A stretch of 64,000 bases of DNA from an uncultured Pelagibacteraceae bacterium (lineage in GTDB: Bacteria; Pseudomonadota; Alphaproteobacteria; Pelagibacterales; Pelagibacteraceae). The translations under genes and the position numbers were made by a program. Under the pieces are notes generated by a model, which saw nothing but the letters and a program-made list of their open reading frames with translations, searched no databases and had not been told where the DNA came from. Each line of letters opens with the position of its first letter. Position 1 is the first letter of the stretch. Where the stretch lies: the NCBI GenBank assembly GCA_902560625.1, contig CACEMD010000005.1:1-64000 (forward strand), in the 5' to 3' direction. This document shows, in pieces, positions 10,053-21,376 of the stretch.

Positions 10053-11626
10053 TATTCTAATTCTATTGTGCTTGGTGGCTTAGATGTTATATCGAAAACT
10101 ACCCTATTAATACCTTTTATATTATTCACAATTTTATTTGATACTAGCTGCATAAATTCTCTGGAAAAATAATAAAAATCAGCAGTCATACCATCTTCAG
10201 AAGTAATTGCTCTAAGAGAACACATATATTCGTAAGTTCTATTATCGCCCATAACTCCTACAGTTTTAACGGGAAGTAAAGCTGCATATGCCTGCCATAT
10301 TTTTTTATATAAATTGTGTTTAATTAATAAGCTTATGAAAATATGGTCAGCTTCTTGTAAAATCTTAATTTTACTTTCTGATATTTCACCAGGCATCCTT
10401 ATTGCTAAACCTGGTCCAGGAAACGGATGTCTTAACACTATATCTTTTGATAATTTAAGCTCTAATCCTAATTTTCTTACCTCATCTTTAAATAATAACC
10501 TTAAAGGCTCAACTAATTTTAACTTCATTTTTTTTGGTAAACCACCAACATTATGATGAGATTTTATTTTTGATGTTTGGCTTCCAGTTACAGATTTACT
10601 TTCAATTAAATCTGGATAAAGAGTACCTTGAGCTAAAAATTTAACATTTTTTATTTTTTTAGAATGTTTTTCGAAAATTTTAATAAATAAATTTCCAATT
10701 ATTTTTCTTTTTCTCTCAGGATCTGTTATTTTCTTTAGCTTATTAATAAATAATTTTTTTGCATCGACATAAATCAAATTAATTTTGAATTTTCTTCTAA
10801 ATGTTTTTACAACCTGTATTTCTTCATTTTTTCTTAATAAACCTGTATTAACAAAAATACAGGTTAATTGTTTACCAATTGCATTATGAATTAGTTTAGC
10901 GACAACACTACTGTCAACCCCACCAGAAAGTGCACAAATTACTTTTGAATTTCCTACATTTTTTTTAATTTCTTGAATTAAAATCTTCTTTTGATTTTTT
11001 GATGACCAATTACGTTTAATTTTACAAATAGAGAAAATAAAATTTTTTAATATAATATTTCCTCTTTCTGTATGTGTTACTTCGGGATGGAATTGAATTC
11101 CGTAAAACTTTTTGGATAAATTTTCTACTATTGAATACTTAGAGGTTTCAGTTTTTGCAATTACTTTAAATCCATTTGCTAGCTTAGTAACCTCATCGGC
11201 ATGACTCATCCATACATTGTTAGATGAGTTTTTTTTAAAAAATTTTTTCGTCAAATCACTATTTTTTAATTTTTTAAGTGTTGCTAATCCAAATTCTCTA
11301 CTTTTTGCTTGTTTAACCCTTCCACCAAGTTGCTTTGATATTACCTGATGCCCAAAACAAATTCCAAGAATTGGTATGCCCCATTTAAGAATTACATTAT
11401 TGAATTTAACTTTTTTTGATTGGTAAACATTTAAAGGTCCCCCAGATAAAATAATTCCCTTAATTGATTTTTTATCTATTTTAGATTTTAATTTTTTATG
11501 ACTTATAATTTCTGAATATACACCTAACTCTCTAATTCTTCTTGCTATAAGCTGCGTAAATTGAGATCCAAAATCAACTATTAAAATTTTGGACAGACCA
11601 TATTTAAGACTCATCTTTTGTATCAA
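10052..11626 (-). CDS. guaA: GMP synthase (glutamine-hydrolysing)
   Basis: [50 protein letters not shown], ending [11 protein letters not shown]. Confidence 0.97.
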   Translation of the reverse strand: MIQKMSLKYGLSKILIVDFGSQFTQLIARRIRELGVYSEIISHKKLKSKIDKKSIKGIILSGGPLNVYQSKKVKFNNVILKWGIPILGICFGHQVISKQLGGRVKQAKSREFGLATLKKLKNSDLTKKFFKKNSSNNVWMSHADEVTKLANGFKVIAKTETSKYSIVENLSKKFYGIQFHPEVTHTERGNIILKNFIFSICKIKRNWSSKNQKKILIQEIKKNVGNSKVICALSGGVDSSVVAKLIHNAIGKQLTCIFVNTGLLRKNEEIQVVKTFRRKFKINLIYVDAKKLFINKLKKITDPERKRKIIGNLFIKIFEKHSKKIKNVKFLAQGTLYPDLIESKSVTGSQTSKIKSHHNVGGLPKKMKLKLVEPLRLLFKDEVRKLGLELKLSKDIVLRHPFPGPGLAIRMPGEISESKIKILQEADHIFISLLIKHNLYKKIWQAYAALLPVKTVGVMGDNRTYEYMCSLRAITSEDGMTADFYYFSREFMQLVSNKIVNNIKGINRVVFDITSKPPSTIELE

Positions 11627-12035
11627 AATTTTTTAATTTTTCATCTATTGAGGAAATTTTTGGACACAAATTGGAACAAATCATTTCAAACTTTTTTTTT
11701 AATTCTTTTACTTTTGCAAAGTTTGATCTTTCAATTTCAATATCCATTAATAGATATATTGCTTCTTCATTTTTTGGATCAAGCAATATTGCTGTATTAA
11801 GATTTTTTTCTTCCTCTTTAAGATTTTTTTCGATTTTAAAAATTTTTGCTAAAAATAGGTATGATTTTGCTTTTTTTGGATTAAATACAATATCTCTTTG
11901 AAATAAGAATTTTGATTCTTCGTATTTCTTATTGTCAAATAATTTTTTTGCATCCGCAAAGAAATTTTCTTTTGAATATGAATAATTTATTATAAATAAA
12001 CTTATTACTAAAGTTATAAAAGTTCTTTTTATCAT
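11604..12035 (-). CDS. Secreted TPR-repeat protein
   Basis: 143 aa with signal-like N-terminus and TPR-like helices; lies between guaB and guaA. Confidence 0.6.
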   Translation of the reverse strand: MIKRTFITLVISLFIINYSYSKENFFADAKKLFDNKKYEESKFLFQRDIVFNPKKAKSYLFLAKIFKIEKNLKEEEKNLNTAILLDPKNEEAIYLLMDIEIERSNFAKVKELKKKFEMICSNLCPKISSIDEKLKNFDTKDES

Positions 12036-12036
12036 T

Positions 12037-13101
12037 TTATCTAATTACCTTATCAATATTATGTACCATACTTTCGTAAAAACCTGCTTTGGTTATTTTA
12101 ACAAATTTAGGATTATTTTTTAAATTTTTAATTTGTTTAGCGCCTAAATAGCCCATTGATGACCTTAGTCCACCTACAAGTTTATAAACTATTTTATTAA
12201 CTGTGCCTTTGTATTTAATCAAACCCTCTACTCCTTCAGGTACATATTTTGAAATATCACTTTGTTTTTTTTGAAAATATCTGTCAGCAGATCCTTTGTT
12301 CATTGCGCCTAAAGATCCCATTCCTCTGAAACTTTTAAACAGTTTTCCATTTTTTCTTATTTTTCTACCAGGAGCTTCGTCTGTTCCTGCAAATAAAGAT
12401 CCTATCATTACAGCATCTGCTCCTGCAGATAAAGCTTTTGCAATGTCGCCTGAAAATTTAATTCCACCATCGGCTATGATTGAGGTTTTTCTTTTTCCTA
12501 ATCCATTTCTTACATTTATTATCGCACTTAATTGTGGAACTCCTATTCCTGCAACTAGCCTTGTAGTACAAATTGATCCTGGTCCAATACCGACTTTTAT
12601 AATATCAACACCCAATTTTATTAAAAATTTAGCAGCTTCTGTTGTTGCAACATTTCCCGCACATAGAGCAGTTTTTTTTGGTTTAATTTTTTTAATTTTT
12701 TTTATTATATCTGCAACCTTTTTAGTATGACCGTGGGCTGTATCAACAACAATTAAATCAATATTTTCTTTTAAAATATTTTTAGCTCTATTAAACTCAT
12801 TAATCCCCGCTCCAACAGCTGCACCTACTAACAATTTTTTTTTTTTTACTTTTTTGATTTCGGCTACTTGATTTTTAATGTTTAAATTTCTATGAATTAC
12901 ACCAATTCCTCCCGCCTCTGCTATTGCGATACACATTTTTGACTCCGTTACTGTATCCATCGCAGATGATAGTAGTGGAACTTTAAGTTTTATATTACTT
13001 GTTAACTTTATACTTGTATCTACATCAGACGGTAATATTTCAGAGTATTTTGGTGCTAATGTTACGTCATCAAACGTTAGTGCTTCTTTAATGAGATCCA
13101 T
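12037..13101 (-). CDS. guaB: IMP dehydrogenase, short form lacking CBS domains
   Basis: ALTFDDVTLAPKYSEILPSDVD, catalytic loop GPGSICTTRLVAGIGVPQ, flap GMGSLGAMNKGSADRYFQ, KYVPEGVEG; 354 aa with no sequence between GVIHRNLNIKNQVAEIKKVK and LLVGAAVGAG. Confidence 0.94.
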   Translation of the reverse strand: MDLIKEALTFDDVTLAPKYSEILPSDVDTSIKLTSNIKLKVPLLSSAMDTVTESKMCIAIAEAGGIGVIHRNLNIKNQVAEIKKVKKKKLLVGAAVGAGINEFNRAKNILKENIDLIVVDTAHGHTKKVADIIKKIKKIKPKKTALCAGNVATTEAAKFLIKLGVDIIKVGIGPGSICTTRLVAGIGVPQLSAIINVRNGLGKRKTSIIADGGIKFSGDIAKALSAGADAVMIGSLFAGTDEAPGRKIRKNGKLFKSFRGMGSLGAMNKGSADRYFQKKQSDISKYVPEGVEGLIKYKGTVNKIVYKLVGGLRSSMGYLGAKQIKNLKNNPKFVKITKAGFYESMVHNIDKVIR

Positions 13102-13140
13102 GTCCTTATATATATGATTCTTTTAAAAAATAAAGTGAAA

Positions 13141-13752
13141 CTATCGTAATTTTTTGCAAATCAAAAAATTTTCCTTTGAATCTTTTCTGCTCGCTAAGGG
13201 TTTAAATATTCTCACATCTTTAAATGCTTTCTTGGCATATGCGACAATTTCATTGAAACTTGATCCCATAAATATTTTTGAAATAAATCTTCCATTTCCA
13301 TTTAAAAAATCTATTGAAAATCTCATTGCTTCTAAGCAAAGTTCACCTGTAACTATTGAGTCCAAATTTTTATTTCCAGTCGTATTTACAGCCATATCTG
13401 AGATTACTAAATCAATTTTTTTTTTAAAATAGCTTTTTATCATTAGTTGAACATCATTGTTTGTGAAGTCACCAATAATTTGCGTTGTATTTCTTATTGA
13501 TTCAAATTTTAATAAATCTATTGAAACAATTTTTCCGTTTTTAATTTTTTGTGAAAGGTACTGCGACCAGCTGCCAGGCGCAGCTCCCAGATCAATAACA
13601 TTGCTTACATTGTTTAATATTTTAAATTTTTCATCAATTTCCTTAAATTTATATACAGCCCTAGATCTGTATCCTTCGATTTTAGATTTACGCACATATA
13701 AATCTCTTCTTTGTTTGTTTATCCAATTTTTTGAGATTTTATTTTTTTTCAA
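13141..13752 (-). CDS. rlmE: 23S rRNA (uridine-2'-O-)-methyltransferase
   Basis: RSRAVYKFKEIDEKFKIL, VIDLGAAPGSWSQYL, LVISDMAVNTTGN, KIFMG; FtsJ/RrmJ family. Confidence 0.93.
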   Translation of the reverse strand: MKKNKISKNWINKQRRDLYVRKSKIEGYRSRAVYKFKEIDEKFKILNNVSNVIDLGAAPGSWSQYLSQKIKNGKIVSIDLLKFESIRNTTQIIGDFTNNDVQLMIKSYFKKKIDLVISDMAVNTTGNKNLDSIVTGELCLEAMRFSIDFLNGNGRFISKIFMGSSFNEIVAYAKKAFKDVRIFKPLASRKDSKENFLICKKLR

Positions 13753-14664
13753 TTAATGACCAAATCGTAAACTTTTATTCAATAGTCCATTTTCTAAAGT
13801 TTTTATCTCAATCTTTATACTTTTATTCAATCTCATATCTTTATTATCTTTCCATATGCCAGCCGCTAAATGCATAATTCCAATTTTATTATTTGGTAAA
13901 AATGGCTCAACAAAAGTTTGATTTTTTTCATCGTATTTTGGAAGTAGATTACTTGCAATCCAATTGCAGTTTAATGGTAAAAATTCTGTATTAACTTCAT
14001 CAATATAAACACTTATATTTATTGCTAAACCTTCTGATCCAAAAATATTTCCTGCACTTAAAGTTTTGCGCAAATTTTTTTGCCATATTTCCCAGCATTT
14101 AGAATTTTTTTCCAAAGAAAAAGTTCCTATATTAATATGAGGTGCAAATGCAAGTTTTCTTGCATTATTAATATCTATTTTAGAGGCTATTGCATGTTTA
14201 AAGTTCTGAGATTTAATTATAGCTAATTTACCATAAATCCATTTGACTTTGGACATCACTCTATAACCAGGTCCAATTGTTTGCGTAATACCAAGTTTTC
14301 CATCATTACAAGCTTTAAAGTAAAGATCTATTGAATTCCAATCGTTTACCCATGCATCACAATCTATCCAAAGATACTTTTCATAATTTGGAAAATATTT
14401 TGGCAAATATGCTCTTGAAACTTGACTTTTGAGCCATTCTTTTCCTTTTACTTTGTAATTTGGAACTTCAATATCCCATTCCGCTTTTTTTATTTCATCC
14501 ACTTTTTTTTTGAGTTCATTGTGTTGCTCCTCGGTCAAACCTGAGTCTAATACACAAATTGATACATTTTTACTTTGTTCAAATCTCTTAATGGAGTCTA
14601 TAAGCTCATTTAAAAGTTCAAAATAATTTGAGTCTGCAAGTGAAACTATAGCTTTATTTTTCAT
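13753..14664 (-). CDS. Glycosyltransferase (GT-A fold, GT8-like)
   Basis: 303 aa; YLWIDCDAWVNDWNSID DxD-type motif and GIMHLAAGIWKD near the C-terminus. Confidence 0.6.
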   Translation of the reverse strand: MKNKAIVSLADSNYFELLNELIDSIKRFEQSKNVSICVLDSGLTEEQHNELKKKVDEIKKAEWDIEVPNYKVKGKEWLKSQVSRAYLPKYFPNYEKYLWIDCDAWVNDWNSIDLYFKACNDGKLGITQTIGPGYRVMSKVKWIYGKLAIIKSQNFKHAIASKIDINNARKLAFAPHINIGTFSLEKNSKCWEIWQKNLRKTLSAGNIFGSEGLAINISVYIDEVNTEFLPLNCNWIASNLLPKYDEKNQTFVEPFLPNNKIGIMHLAAGIWKDNKDMRLNKSIKIEIKTLENGLLNKSLRFGH

Positions 14665-15459
14665 TTATAGTATATCTTCATGATCATCATTATCACTCAA
14701 TTGTGTCCTAAATTTACCTTCAGTTTTAAAATAATGAATTGAGCTTATTGGTATCATAAAGAGATATATAACTGCAGAAATTATTATTGTATTAAATGTA
14801 TATACTAATAATAGTCCAAAAAAGAATATAATTCCGAATAATAGAAATATACTCATTCTTCTAGGAACAATTATTTTTTTGAAAGAATAAGTTGGTACTT
14901 TGCTAATCAATAGGATCGAAATTATTATAAATAAAATTGGAACAAAAAGATTATTATTAATTACTGAAAAATTAAATTCACTTAAGTTTAAGATTAGTGG
15001 CATTAAAACTAAAACACCCCCTGCAGGTGAAGGGATTCCTTCAAAAAAGTTATCTCTCCACGATGGTTCTTCACTTGAATTTACATTAAATCTTGCAAGT
15101 CTTAATGCAACTGAAACAATATAAATTAAGCATATAAACCAGCCAATTCTTCCAAGTTCATTTAATTTCCAGAAATACATAACAAATGCCGGGGCTACTC
15201 CAAAGCTTATAACATCTGTCAAGGAATCTAATTCTTTACCTACTTTGGATGTACCCTTAATTAATCTAGCTATACGACCATCAAGTCCATCGATAATAGC
15301 AGCAACTAGAATCGCTAAAATTGAAATTTCATATCTTGCGTCTAACGCAAATTTAATTGAACTCAAACCTATACAAACTCCAACGAGAGTAAAAATATTA
15401 GGTAATATAATTCTTGTTTTCTTAGATGATACTAATTTAAAATTTTTTTTTGGTTCCAT
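14665..15459 (-). CDS. pssA: CDP-diacylglycerol--serine O-phosphatidyltransferase
   Basis: DGLDGRIARLIKGTSKVGKELDSLTDVISFGVAPA, the CDP-alcohol phosphatidyltransferase motif; next to psd. Confidence 0.95.
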   Translation of the reverse strand: MEPKKNFKLVSSKKTRIILPNIFTLVGVCIGLSSIKFALDARYEISILAILVAAIIDGLDGRIARLIKGTSKVGKELDSLTDVISFGVAPAFVMYFWKLNELGRIGWFICLIYIVSVALRLARFNVNSSEEPSWRDNFFEGIPSPAGGVLVLMPLILNLSEFNFSVINNNLFVPILFIIISILLISKVPTYSFKKIIVPRRMSIFLLFGIIFFFGLLLVYTFNTIIISAVIYLFMIPISSIHYFKTEGKFRTQLSDNDDHEDIL

Positions 15460-15461
15460 TT

Positions 15462-16109
15462 TTATTTTTTCGCAATAAGTGTTTCACCAGCAATAGTTTT
15501 TTGATTTACTTTCACAAGAGGTTCATAATTTTCGAAATAGATATCAGCCCTACTACCAAACCTTATCATTCCAATTCTCGACCCTTGATCTAATTTAGTG
15601 TCTTTAGAAGCCTCCACTACAATTCTTCTTGCTATTAAACCTGCAATTTGTACTACAATAATATTTTCACCTGAGTTATTTTTGATACTATAATAGTTTC
15701 GTTCATTATCTTCACTTGCTTTATCAAATGATGCATTTATAAATTTTCCTGGTTTATACAAAATCTCTTCTACAATTCCTTCGCATGGAGATCGATTTAC
15801 ATGACAGTCAAAAACATTCATAAAAATGCTAATTTTTTTAAATTTTTTTTCTTCTAAACCAAGCTCTTTCGGACCATTAGTCTCTGTTACTTGTAAAACC
15901 AATCCATCCGCAGGACTTGTTAGAAAATTGTCATCATTTATTGAAATTCTTTCAGGGTCTCTAAAAAAATAATAACACCATACAGAAAGCACTAATCCAA
16001 TAAAACCTAAAAAACCATTTATGAAATATAGAATTAAAGTTATAAATACAAAAATAATTATAAATTTATAACCTTCTTTGTGTATTTTTGGAAAAACTGT
16101 ATCAAGCAT
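15462..16109 (-). CDS. psd: Phosphatidylserine decarboxylase
   Basis: YYFFRDPER, VFDCHVNRSPCEG, RFGSRADIYF; next to pssA. Confidence 0.95.
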   Translation of the reverse strand: MLDTVFPKIHKEGYKFIIIFVFITLILYFINGFLGFIGLVLSVWCYYFFRDPERISINDDNFLTSPADGLVLQVTETNGPKELGLEEKKFKKISIFMNVFDCHVNRSPCEGIVEEILYKPGKFINASFDKASEDNERNYYSIKNNSGENIIVVQIAGLIARRIVVEASKDTKLDQGSRIGMIRFGSRADIYFENYEPLVKVNQKTIAGETLIAKK

Positions 16110-16184
16110 AAACCTTTAATTGGTAATTTTAGAGTAATATGTATATAAAATGCAGAAATTCAATTAATAAGATACGGTCATAAT

Positions 16185-17399
16185 ATGAGTAAAATTAAGG
16201 TAAAAAACCCAGTTGTTGAGCTAGATGGCGACGAAATGACTAGAGTTATTTGGGATTTCATTAAGAATAAATTAATACTTCCTTACATCGACTTAGATAT
16301 AAAATATTACGACTTAGGCATTAAAAGTAGAGATAAAACTTCTGATCAAATAACAATTGACAGTGCTCATGCTATAAAAAAATATGGTGTAGGAATTAAA
16401 TGTGCAACTATCACACCTGACGAAACTAGAGTAAAAGAGTTTAGTTTAAATAAAATGTGGAGATCACCTAACGGAACAATTAGAAATATATTAGGTGGTA
16501 CAGTTTTTAGAGAACCAATTCTGTGTAAAAATATTCCAAAGCTGGTACCAAGTTGGACTAACCCAATTTGTATTGGCAGACACGCATTTGGAGATCAATA
16601 TCGGGCAACAGATTTTAAAGTGCCTGGTAAAGGAAAATTAGAAATGAGATGGATTTCTGAGGATGGCAAGGAAAAGAAAGAATTTGAAGTTTACAACTTT
16701 CCTGGCCCGGGGGTTGCTTTGTCAATGTATAATTTAGATCAATCGATTAGAGACTTTGCAAGAGCTTGTATGAACTATGGACTAAACAGAAGATGGCCAG
16801 TTTATTTGTCTACAAAAAATACAATTTTAAAAAAATATGATGGAAGATTCAAAGATTTATTTCAAGAAATATACGAAAAAGAGTTTAAAGATAAATTCAT
16901 GGAAAGAAAGATTACATATGAGCATAGACTTATAGATGATATGGTGGCTTGTGCAATGAAATGGAATGGAAACTATATTTGGGCATGTAAAAATTATGAT
17001 GGTGATGTACAATCGGATACCATTGCTCAAGGGTTTGGGTCTTTAGGGCTAATGACAAGTGTTTTATTAACACCTGATGGAAAAACTATAGAAGCAGAGG
17101 CTGCTCATGGGACTGTAACTAGACATTATAGACAACACCAGCAAGGCAAAGAAACTTCTACAAACCCAATTGCCTCTATATTCGCATGGGCGAGAGGATT
17201 ATATCATAGAGCAAAACTAGACAATAATGAAGATTTAAAAAAGTTTATAAAAACTCTTGAAAAAGTTTGTATTCAAACAGTGGAAGCAGGCTCTATGACA
17301 AAAGATTTAGCTATTCTAATTAGTCCTACATCAAAATATCTAACTACCAATCAGTTTTTAGACATAATTGATAGCACTCTTAAACAAAAATTAAATTAA
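16185..17399 (+). CDS. icd: NADP-dependent isocitrate dehydrogenase
   Basis: [50 protein letters not shown]; 404-aa type. Confidence 0.96.
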   Translation: MSKIKVKNPVVELDGDEMTRVIWDFIKNKLILPYIDLDIKYYDLGIKSRDKTSDQITIDSAHAIKKYGVGIKCATITPDETRVKEFSLNKMWRSPNGTIRNILGGTVFREPILCKNIPKLVPSWTNPICIGRHAFGDQYRATDFKVPGKGKLEMRWISEDGKEKKEFEVYNFPGPGVALSMYNLDQSIRDFARACMNYGLNRRWPVYLSTKNTILKKYDGRFKDLFQEIYEKEFKDKFMERKITYEHRLIDDMVACAMKWNGNYIWACKNYDGDVQSDTIAQGFGSLGLMTSVLLTPDGKTIEAEAAHGTVTRHYRQHQQGKETSTNPIASIFAWARGLYHRAKLDNNEDLKKFIKTLEKVCIQTVEAGSMTKDLAILISPTSKYLTTNQFLDIIDSTLKQKLN

Positions 17400-20057
17400 A
17401 GATTTTAGTTTTTCAATAGCATCTTGAATTTTAGAAACATCGTCACCACCAGCTTGAGCAAAATCTGGTCGTCCACCCCCACCTTTTCCTCCAATAATCT
17501 CAGAACCTTTTTTCACAAAATTAACAGCATTATATTTTTTAATTAAACCATTAGTAACACCAACTGCTAAACCAATTTTACTATCTTTATTTGCAAAAAT
17601 AATTACAACCCCCTCTCCTAAATCTTTCTTTCCTTTATCGACTAATTTTCTCAATTCCTTAGGTGGTAGATCTTGTATGTTTTGAAATCTAACTTTAATA
17701 CCATTAATTTTTTGATCTGAAATAGTATTTTTTGTTTTGTCCTGAAGTATTGATCCAACTGATAATTGGTCTAATTGTTTTGTTAACTCTCTAATGATTT
17801 CATTTGAATTTTTTTTATCTAAGTTTGGTTTACCTCCTAGTTTAATTATTTTTTCAGAAACATCTCTTATAATTTCTTCATTTTTTTGAGCTGAAAGATC
17901 AGATAATTTCTCTTTATTTTTTAAGTAATTATCTAATTGTTTTTCTCTTAAAGCCTCAACTCTTCTAACTCCTGCTGCAATTGATGATTGGCTAACAATT
18001 TTAAATTTACCAATATCTGCTGTATTTCTTACATGAGTTCCTCCACATAACTCTGTAGAAAAATATTTATTTTTTTCGTCCCCCATCGATAAAACTCTAA
18101 CTTCTTCACCATATTTCTCGCCAAATAATGCTAATGCTCCATTATCAACAGCTTCCTTTGGTGTCATAAGTCTAGTTTTAACACTCGATTTAGTTTCAAC
18201 CATCGAATTAACAAAACTCTCAATTTTATCTATTTCTTCAGGCGTTATTGGTTTCATGTGACTAAAATCAAACCTTAGTCTATCTGCCTCAACTAAAGAT
18301 CCTTTCTGAGTAACATGCGTGCCTAAAACTCTTCTTAAAGATTCATGTAAAAGATGTGTTGCTGAATGATATGCTCTTATATTTTCCCTTCTTTCGACAT
18401 CTATTTTTAATTCAACACTATCGTTAATTTTTATTTCTCCTGAAATAACTTTTCCATAATGTACAAAAAGCTCGCCTAATTTTTTCTGTACATCAGAAAC
18501 TTTGAATTGAAAATTATTTGATATTATTTCTCCGATATCTCCAACTTGACCTCCTGATTCACCATAAAAAGGCGTTTGATTTAATATTATCATACCTTCA
18601 TCTCCGGTTTTTAAAGAATCTACTTGCTGATTATTTTTTAAAAGGGATTTAACAACTCCTTCTGCTTGATCAGTTTCATATCCAAGAAATTCAGTTGCAC
18701 CTAATTTATCTCTTATTGCAAACCATATATCATCTACAGCACTGTCTCCTGAACCTTTCCAATTTTTTTTTGCAAGCTCTCTACTTTTCTTCATAAGATC
18801 ATCAAATTTTTTGCTATCTATTTGAAGAGATTTATTTTTAAGGATGTCTTGAGTTAAATCTAACGGAAAGCCATAAGTATCATAAAGTTTAAAAGCAACT
18901 TCTCCTGGAAGAACTTTGTCTATCTTGGTTATTTCTTCATCTAAAATTTTCATACCTCGTTCAAGTAGAACTAAGAATTTTTCCTCTTCCATCTTAAGTG
19001 TTTCTTTAATTAAAGCTTCAGCTCTTTTTAATTCTGAGTAGTTTCCAGACATTTCTTCCATTAATGTTTTAAAGATATTATAAAAAATTGGTTCTTTCGA
19101 TCCAAGTAAATGAGAATGTCTCATTCCTCTTCTCATTATTCTTCTTAAAACATATCCTCTTCCTTCGTTTGAGGGTAATACTCCTTCGGCAATTAAAAAT
19201 GAACTAGCCCTCAAGTGATCTGCTATAACTCTAAAACTAGATAAATTATTTTCATTCGGTTTTACTTTAACTGCTTCCGATGTTGAAGAAATAATCTTTT
19301 TGAAATGATCTGTCTCATAATTATCATAAGTGCCTTGTAACAAAGCTGCTACTCTCTCGAGTCCCATTCCAGTATCTACAGATGGCTTTGGTAAATTAAT
19401 TCTCTTGTCTTTTGAAATCTGTTCAAACTGCATAAATACAAGGTTCCATATTTCAATATATCTATCACCATCCTGTTCTTTCGTTCCTGGCAATCCACCT
19501 TGTAGCTTATCACCATGATCAAAAAATATTTCTGAACATGGTCCACAAGGACCAGTTTCTCCCATTGACCAAAAGTTATCTGACGTTGCTATTCTAATTA
19601 TTCTATCTTCGCTTAGACCTGCAATTTTTTTCCAAAAATTGAATGCCTCATCATCTTCGCTAAAAACCGTCACATATAGTCGTTTTTTATCGATACCAAA
19701 ATCCTTGGTAACTAAATTCCAAGCTAGCTCTATAGCTTTATCTTTGAAGTAATCTCCAAAAGAAAAATTTCCTAACATTTCGAAAAACGTATGATGTCTT
19801 GGGGTATAACCTACGTTTTCTAAATCATTATGTTTTCCACCAGCTCTTACACATTTTTGTGAGGTGGTTGCTCTTTTATAATCTCTTTTTTCTAAACCAG
19901 TAAATACATTTTTAAACTGAACCATTCCAGAGTTAGCAAACATAAGTGTTGGATCGTTATTTGGAACTAAGTTACTTGACTCAACAATTTTATGATCATT
20001 TTTCTCAAAATATTTAAGAAACGAATTTCGTATTTGATTTAGTGTTTTGTCAGCCAT
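17391..20057 (-). CDS. alaS: Alanyl-tRNA synthetase
   Basis: 888 aa; NTIRNSFL-type start, [42 protein letters not shown]. Confidence 0.97.
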   Translation of the reverse strand: MADKTLNQIRNSFLKYFEKNDHKIVESSNLVPNNDPTLMFANSGMVQFKNVFTGLEKRDYKRATTSQKCVRAGGKHNDLENVGYTPRHHTFFEMLGNFSFGDYFKDKAIELAWNLVTKDFGIDKKRLYVTVFSEDDEAFNFWKKIAGLSEDRIIRIATSDNFWSMGETGPCGPCSEIFFDHGDKLQGGLPGTKEQDGDRYIEIWNLVFMQFEQISKDKRINLPKPSVDTGMGLERVAALLQGTYDNYETDHFKKIISSTSEAVKVKPNENNLSSFRVIADHLRASSFLIAEGVLPSNEGRGYVLRRIMRRGMRHSHLLGSKEPIFYNIFKTLMEEMSGNYSELKRAEALIKETLKMEEEKFLVLLERGMKILDEEITKIDKVLPGEVAFKLYDTYGFPLDLTQDILKNKSLQIDSKKFDDLMKKSRELAKKNWKGSGDSAVDDIWFAIRDKLGATEFLGYETDQAEGVVKSLLKNNQQVDSLKTGDEGMIILNQTPFYGESGGQVGDIGEIISNNFQFKVSDVQKKLGELFVHYGKVISGEIKINDSVELKIDVERRENIRAYHSATHLLHESLRRVLGTHVTQKGSLVEADRLRFDFSHMKPITPEEIDKIESFVNSMVETKSSVKTRLMTPKEAVDNGALALFGEKYGEEVRVLSMGDEKNKYFSTELCGGTHVRNTADIGKFKIVSQSSIAAGVRRVEALREKQLDNYLKNKEKLSDLSAQKNEEIIRDVSEKIIKLGGKPNLDKKNSNEIIRELTKQLDQLSVGSILQDKTKNTISDQKINGIKVRFQNIQDLPPKELRKLVDKGKKDLGEGVVIIFANKDSKIGLAVGVTNGLIKKYNAVNFVKKGSEIIGGKGGGGRPDFAQAGGDDVSKIQDAIEKLKSLI

Positions 20058-20105
20058 ATGTTTTAAAATACAGCTTTTTTATTTGATGTCTAGATGACAG
20101 TAGGG

Positions 20106-20135
20106 AAAAAAGGCGCTTTATTTAAGCGCCTTTTT
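20106..20135 (-). terminator. Intrinsic (possibly bidirectional) terminator downstream of recA
   Basis: AAAAAAGGCGCTTTATTTAAGCGCCTTTTT: 7-bp GC-rich stem (GGCGCTT/AAGCGCC) with 5-nt loop, A-run on one side and T-run on the other. Confidence 0.85.
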
Positions 20136-20148
20136 AGATAACTAAAAG

Positions 20149-21267
20149 TTAATTCTTTTTAGGAAGTGTTTCTTCATCCGTTGACTTAGTTTTTTCCTGG
20201 TCTATTGGATTTCCTTCAATTTTCTTTGATATTAAGCCTGCTTTTTCTCTGATTGCCATTTCAATTTCTGCAGCTGCTTTTGGATTTTGTTCTAAGAAAA
20301 GTTTTGCATTTTCTTTTCCTTGACCAATTTTTTCTCCCTTATATGCATACCAAGCACCAGATTTTTCTACTATCTCTGCTTTAGCACCCAAGTCAATAAG
20401 CTCTCCTGTCTTACTAATACCTTTTCCATACATAAGGTCAAATTCAACTACTTTAAATGGTGGTGCTACTTTATTCTTAACTACTTTTACCCTGGTAGTA
20501 TTTCCAATAATTTGCTCTTTATCTTTTATTGCACCAATTCTTCTTATATCCATTCTTACAGATGAATAGAATTTAAGTGAATTACCACCTGATGTAGTTT
20601 CTGGACTTCCAAACATTACACCAATTTTCATTCTAATTTGGTTTATAAAAATAACCATTGTATTAGTTCTTGAAATTGAGCCTGTTAATTTTCTGAGAGC
20701 TTGAGACATTAACCTTGCTTGTAAACCAACATGATGATCGCCCATATCACCTTCAATTTCAGCTCTAGGGGTTAATGCAGCAACTGAATCAACAACTAAA
20801 ACTGATAATGATCCAGATTTAATTAAAGTGTCAGTAATTTCTAATGCTTGTTCACCTGTGTCTGGTTGTGAAATTAGTAATGAATCTGTATCTACACCTA
20901 ATTTTTTAGCATAAACTGGATCTAGTGCATGTTCTGCATCTATGAATGCACAAGTTCCACCAGCTTTCTGCGCTTCAGCCAAAACTTGCAAAGCCAATGT
21001 CGTCTTACCAGAGGACTCCGGTCCATAAATCTCAACAATTCTCCCTTTTGGTAACCCACCAATTCCGAGAGCAAGATCTAAACTTAATGAGCCAGTTGAG
21101 ATTGACTCAACGTCCATAGCTTTTTGTTGACCAAGCTTCATAACTGAACCTTTTCCAAAAGTATCTGTTATTTGGCTTATCGCAGCGTCTAACGCTTTAT
21201 TTTTTTCTTTATTTTCCAATTCTTTATCTTTTGTGGATTTAACCACTTTTAAGTTATTTTTAGTCAT
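20149..21267 (-). CDS. recA: Recombinase A
   Basis: [57 protein letters not shown]. Confidence 0.98.
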   Translation of the reverse strand: MTKNNLKVVKSTKDKELENKEKNKALDAAISQITDTFGKGSVMKLGQQKAMDVESISTGSLSLDLALGIGGLPKGRIVEIYGPESSGKTTLALQVLAEAQKAGGTCAFIDAEHALDPVYAKKLGVDTDSLLISQPDTGEQALEITDTLIKSGSLSVLVVDSVAALTPRAEIEGDMGDHHVGLQARLMSQALRKLTGSISRTNTMVIFINQIRMKIGVMFGSPETTSGGNSLKFYSSVRMDIRRIGAIKDKEQIIGNTTRVKVVKNKVAPPFKVVEFDLMYGKGISKTGELIDLGAKAEIVEKSGAWYAYKGEKIGQGKENAKLFLEQNPKAAAEIEMAIREKAGLISKKIEGNPIDQEKTKSTDEETLPKKN

Positions 21268-21318
21268 TTAATGCCTCTTTTTTTGTGTTTTTTAAAATTC
21301 GAATCATATTATTATTCT

Positions 21319-21333
21319 GTACTACTTTTGTTC
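21319..21333 (-). promoter_or_regulatory. Candidate LexA-like box upstream of recA (one mismatch)
   Basis: Plus strand GTAC-TACTTTT-GTTC at 21319..21333, one base from the alphaproteobacterial GTTC-N7-GTTC direct-repeat LexA motif, about 52 bp upstream of the recA start. Confidence 0.4.
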
Positions 21334-21376
21334 TCTTTTGCAATAAAAATATTTTAAAATTTTAAAAAAGCTTAAT

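Noticed and set aside
12296-12730. 144-aa plus-strand ORF opposite guaB
   Set aside because: Shadow ORF over the conserved IMPDH catalytic region; no recognisable domain
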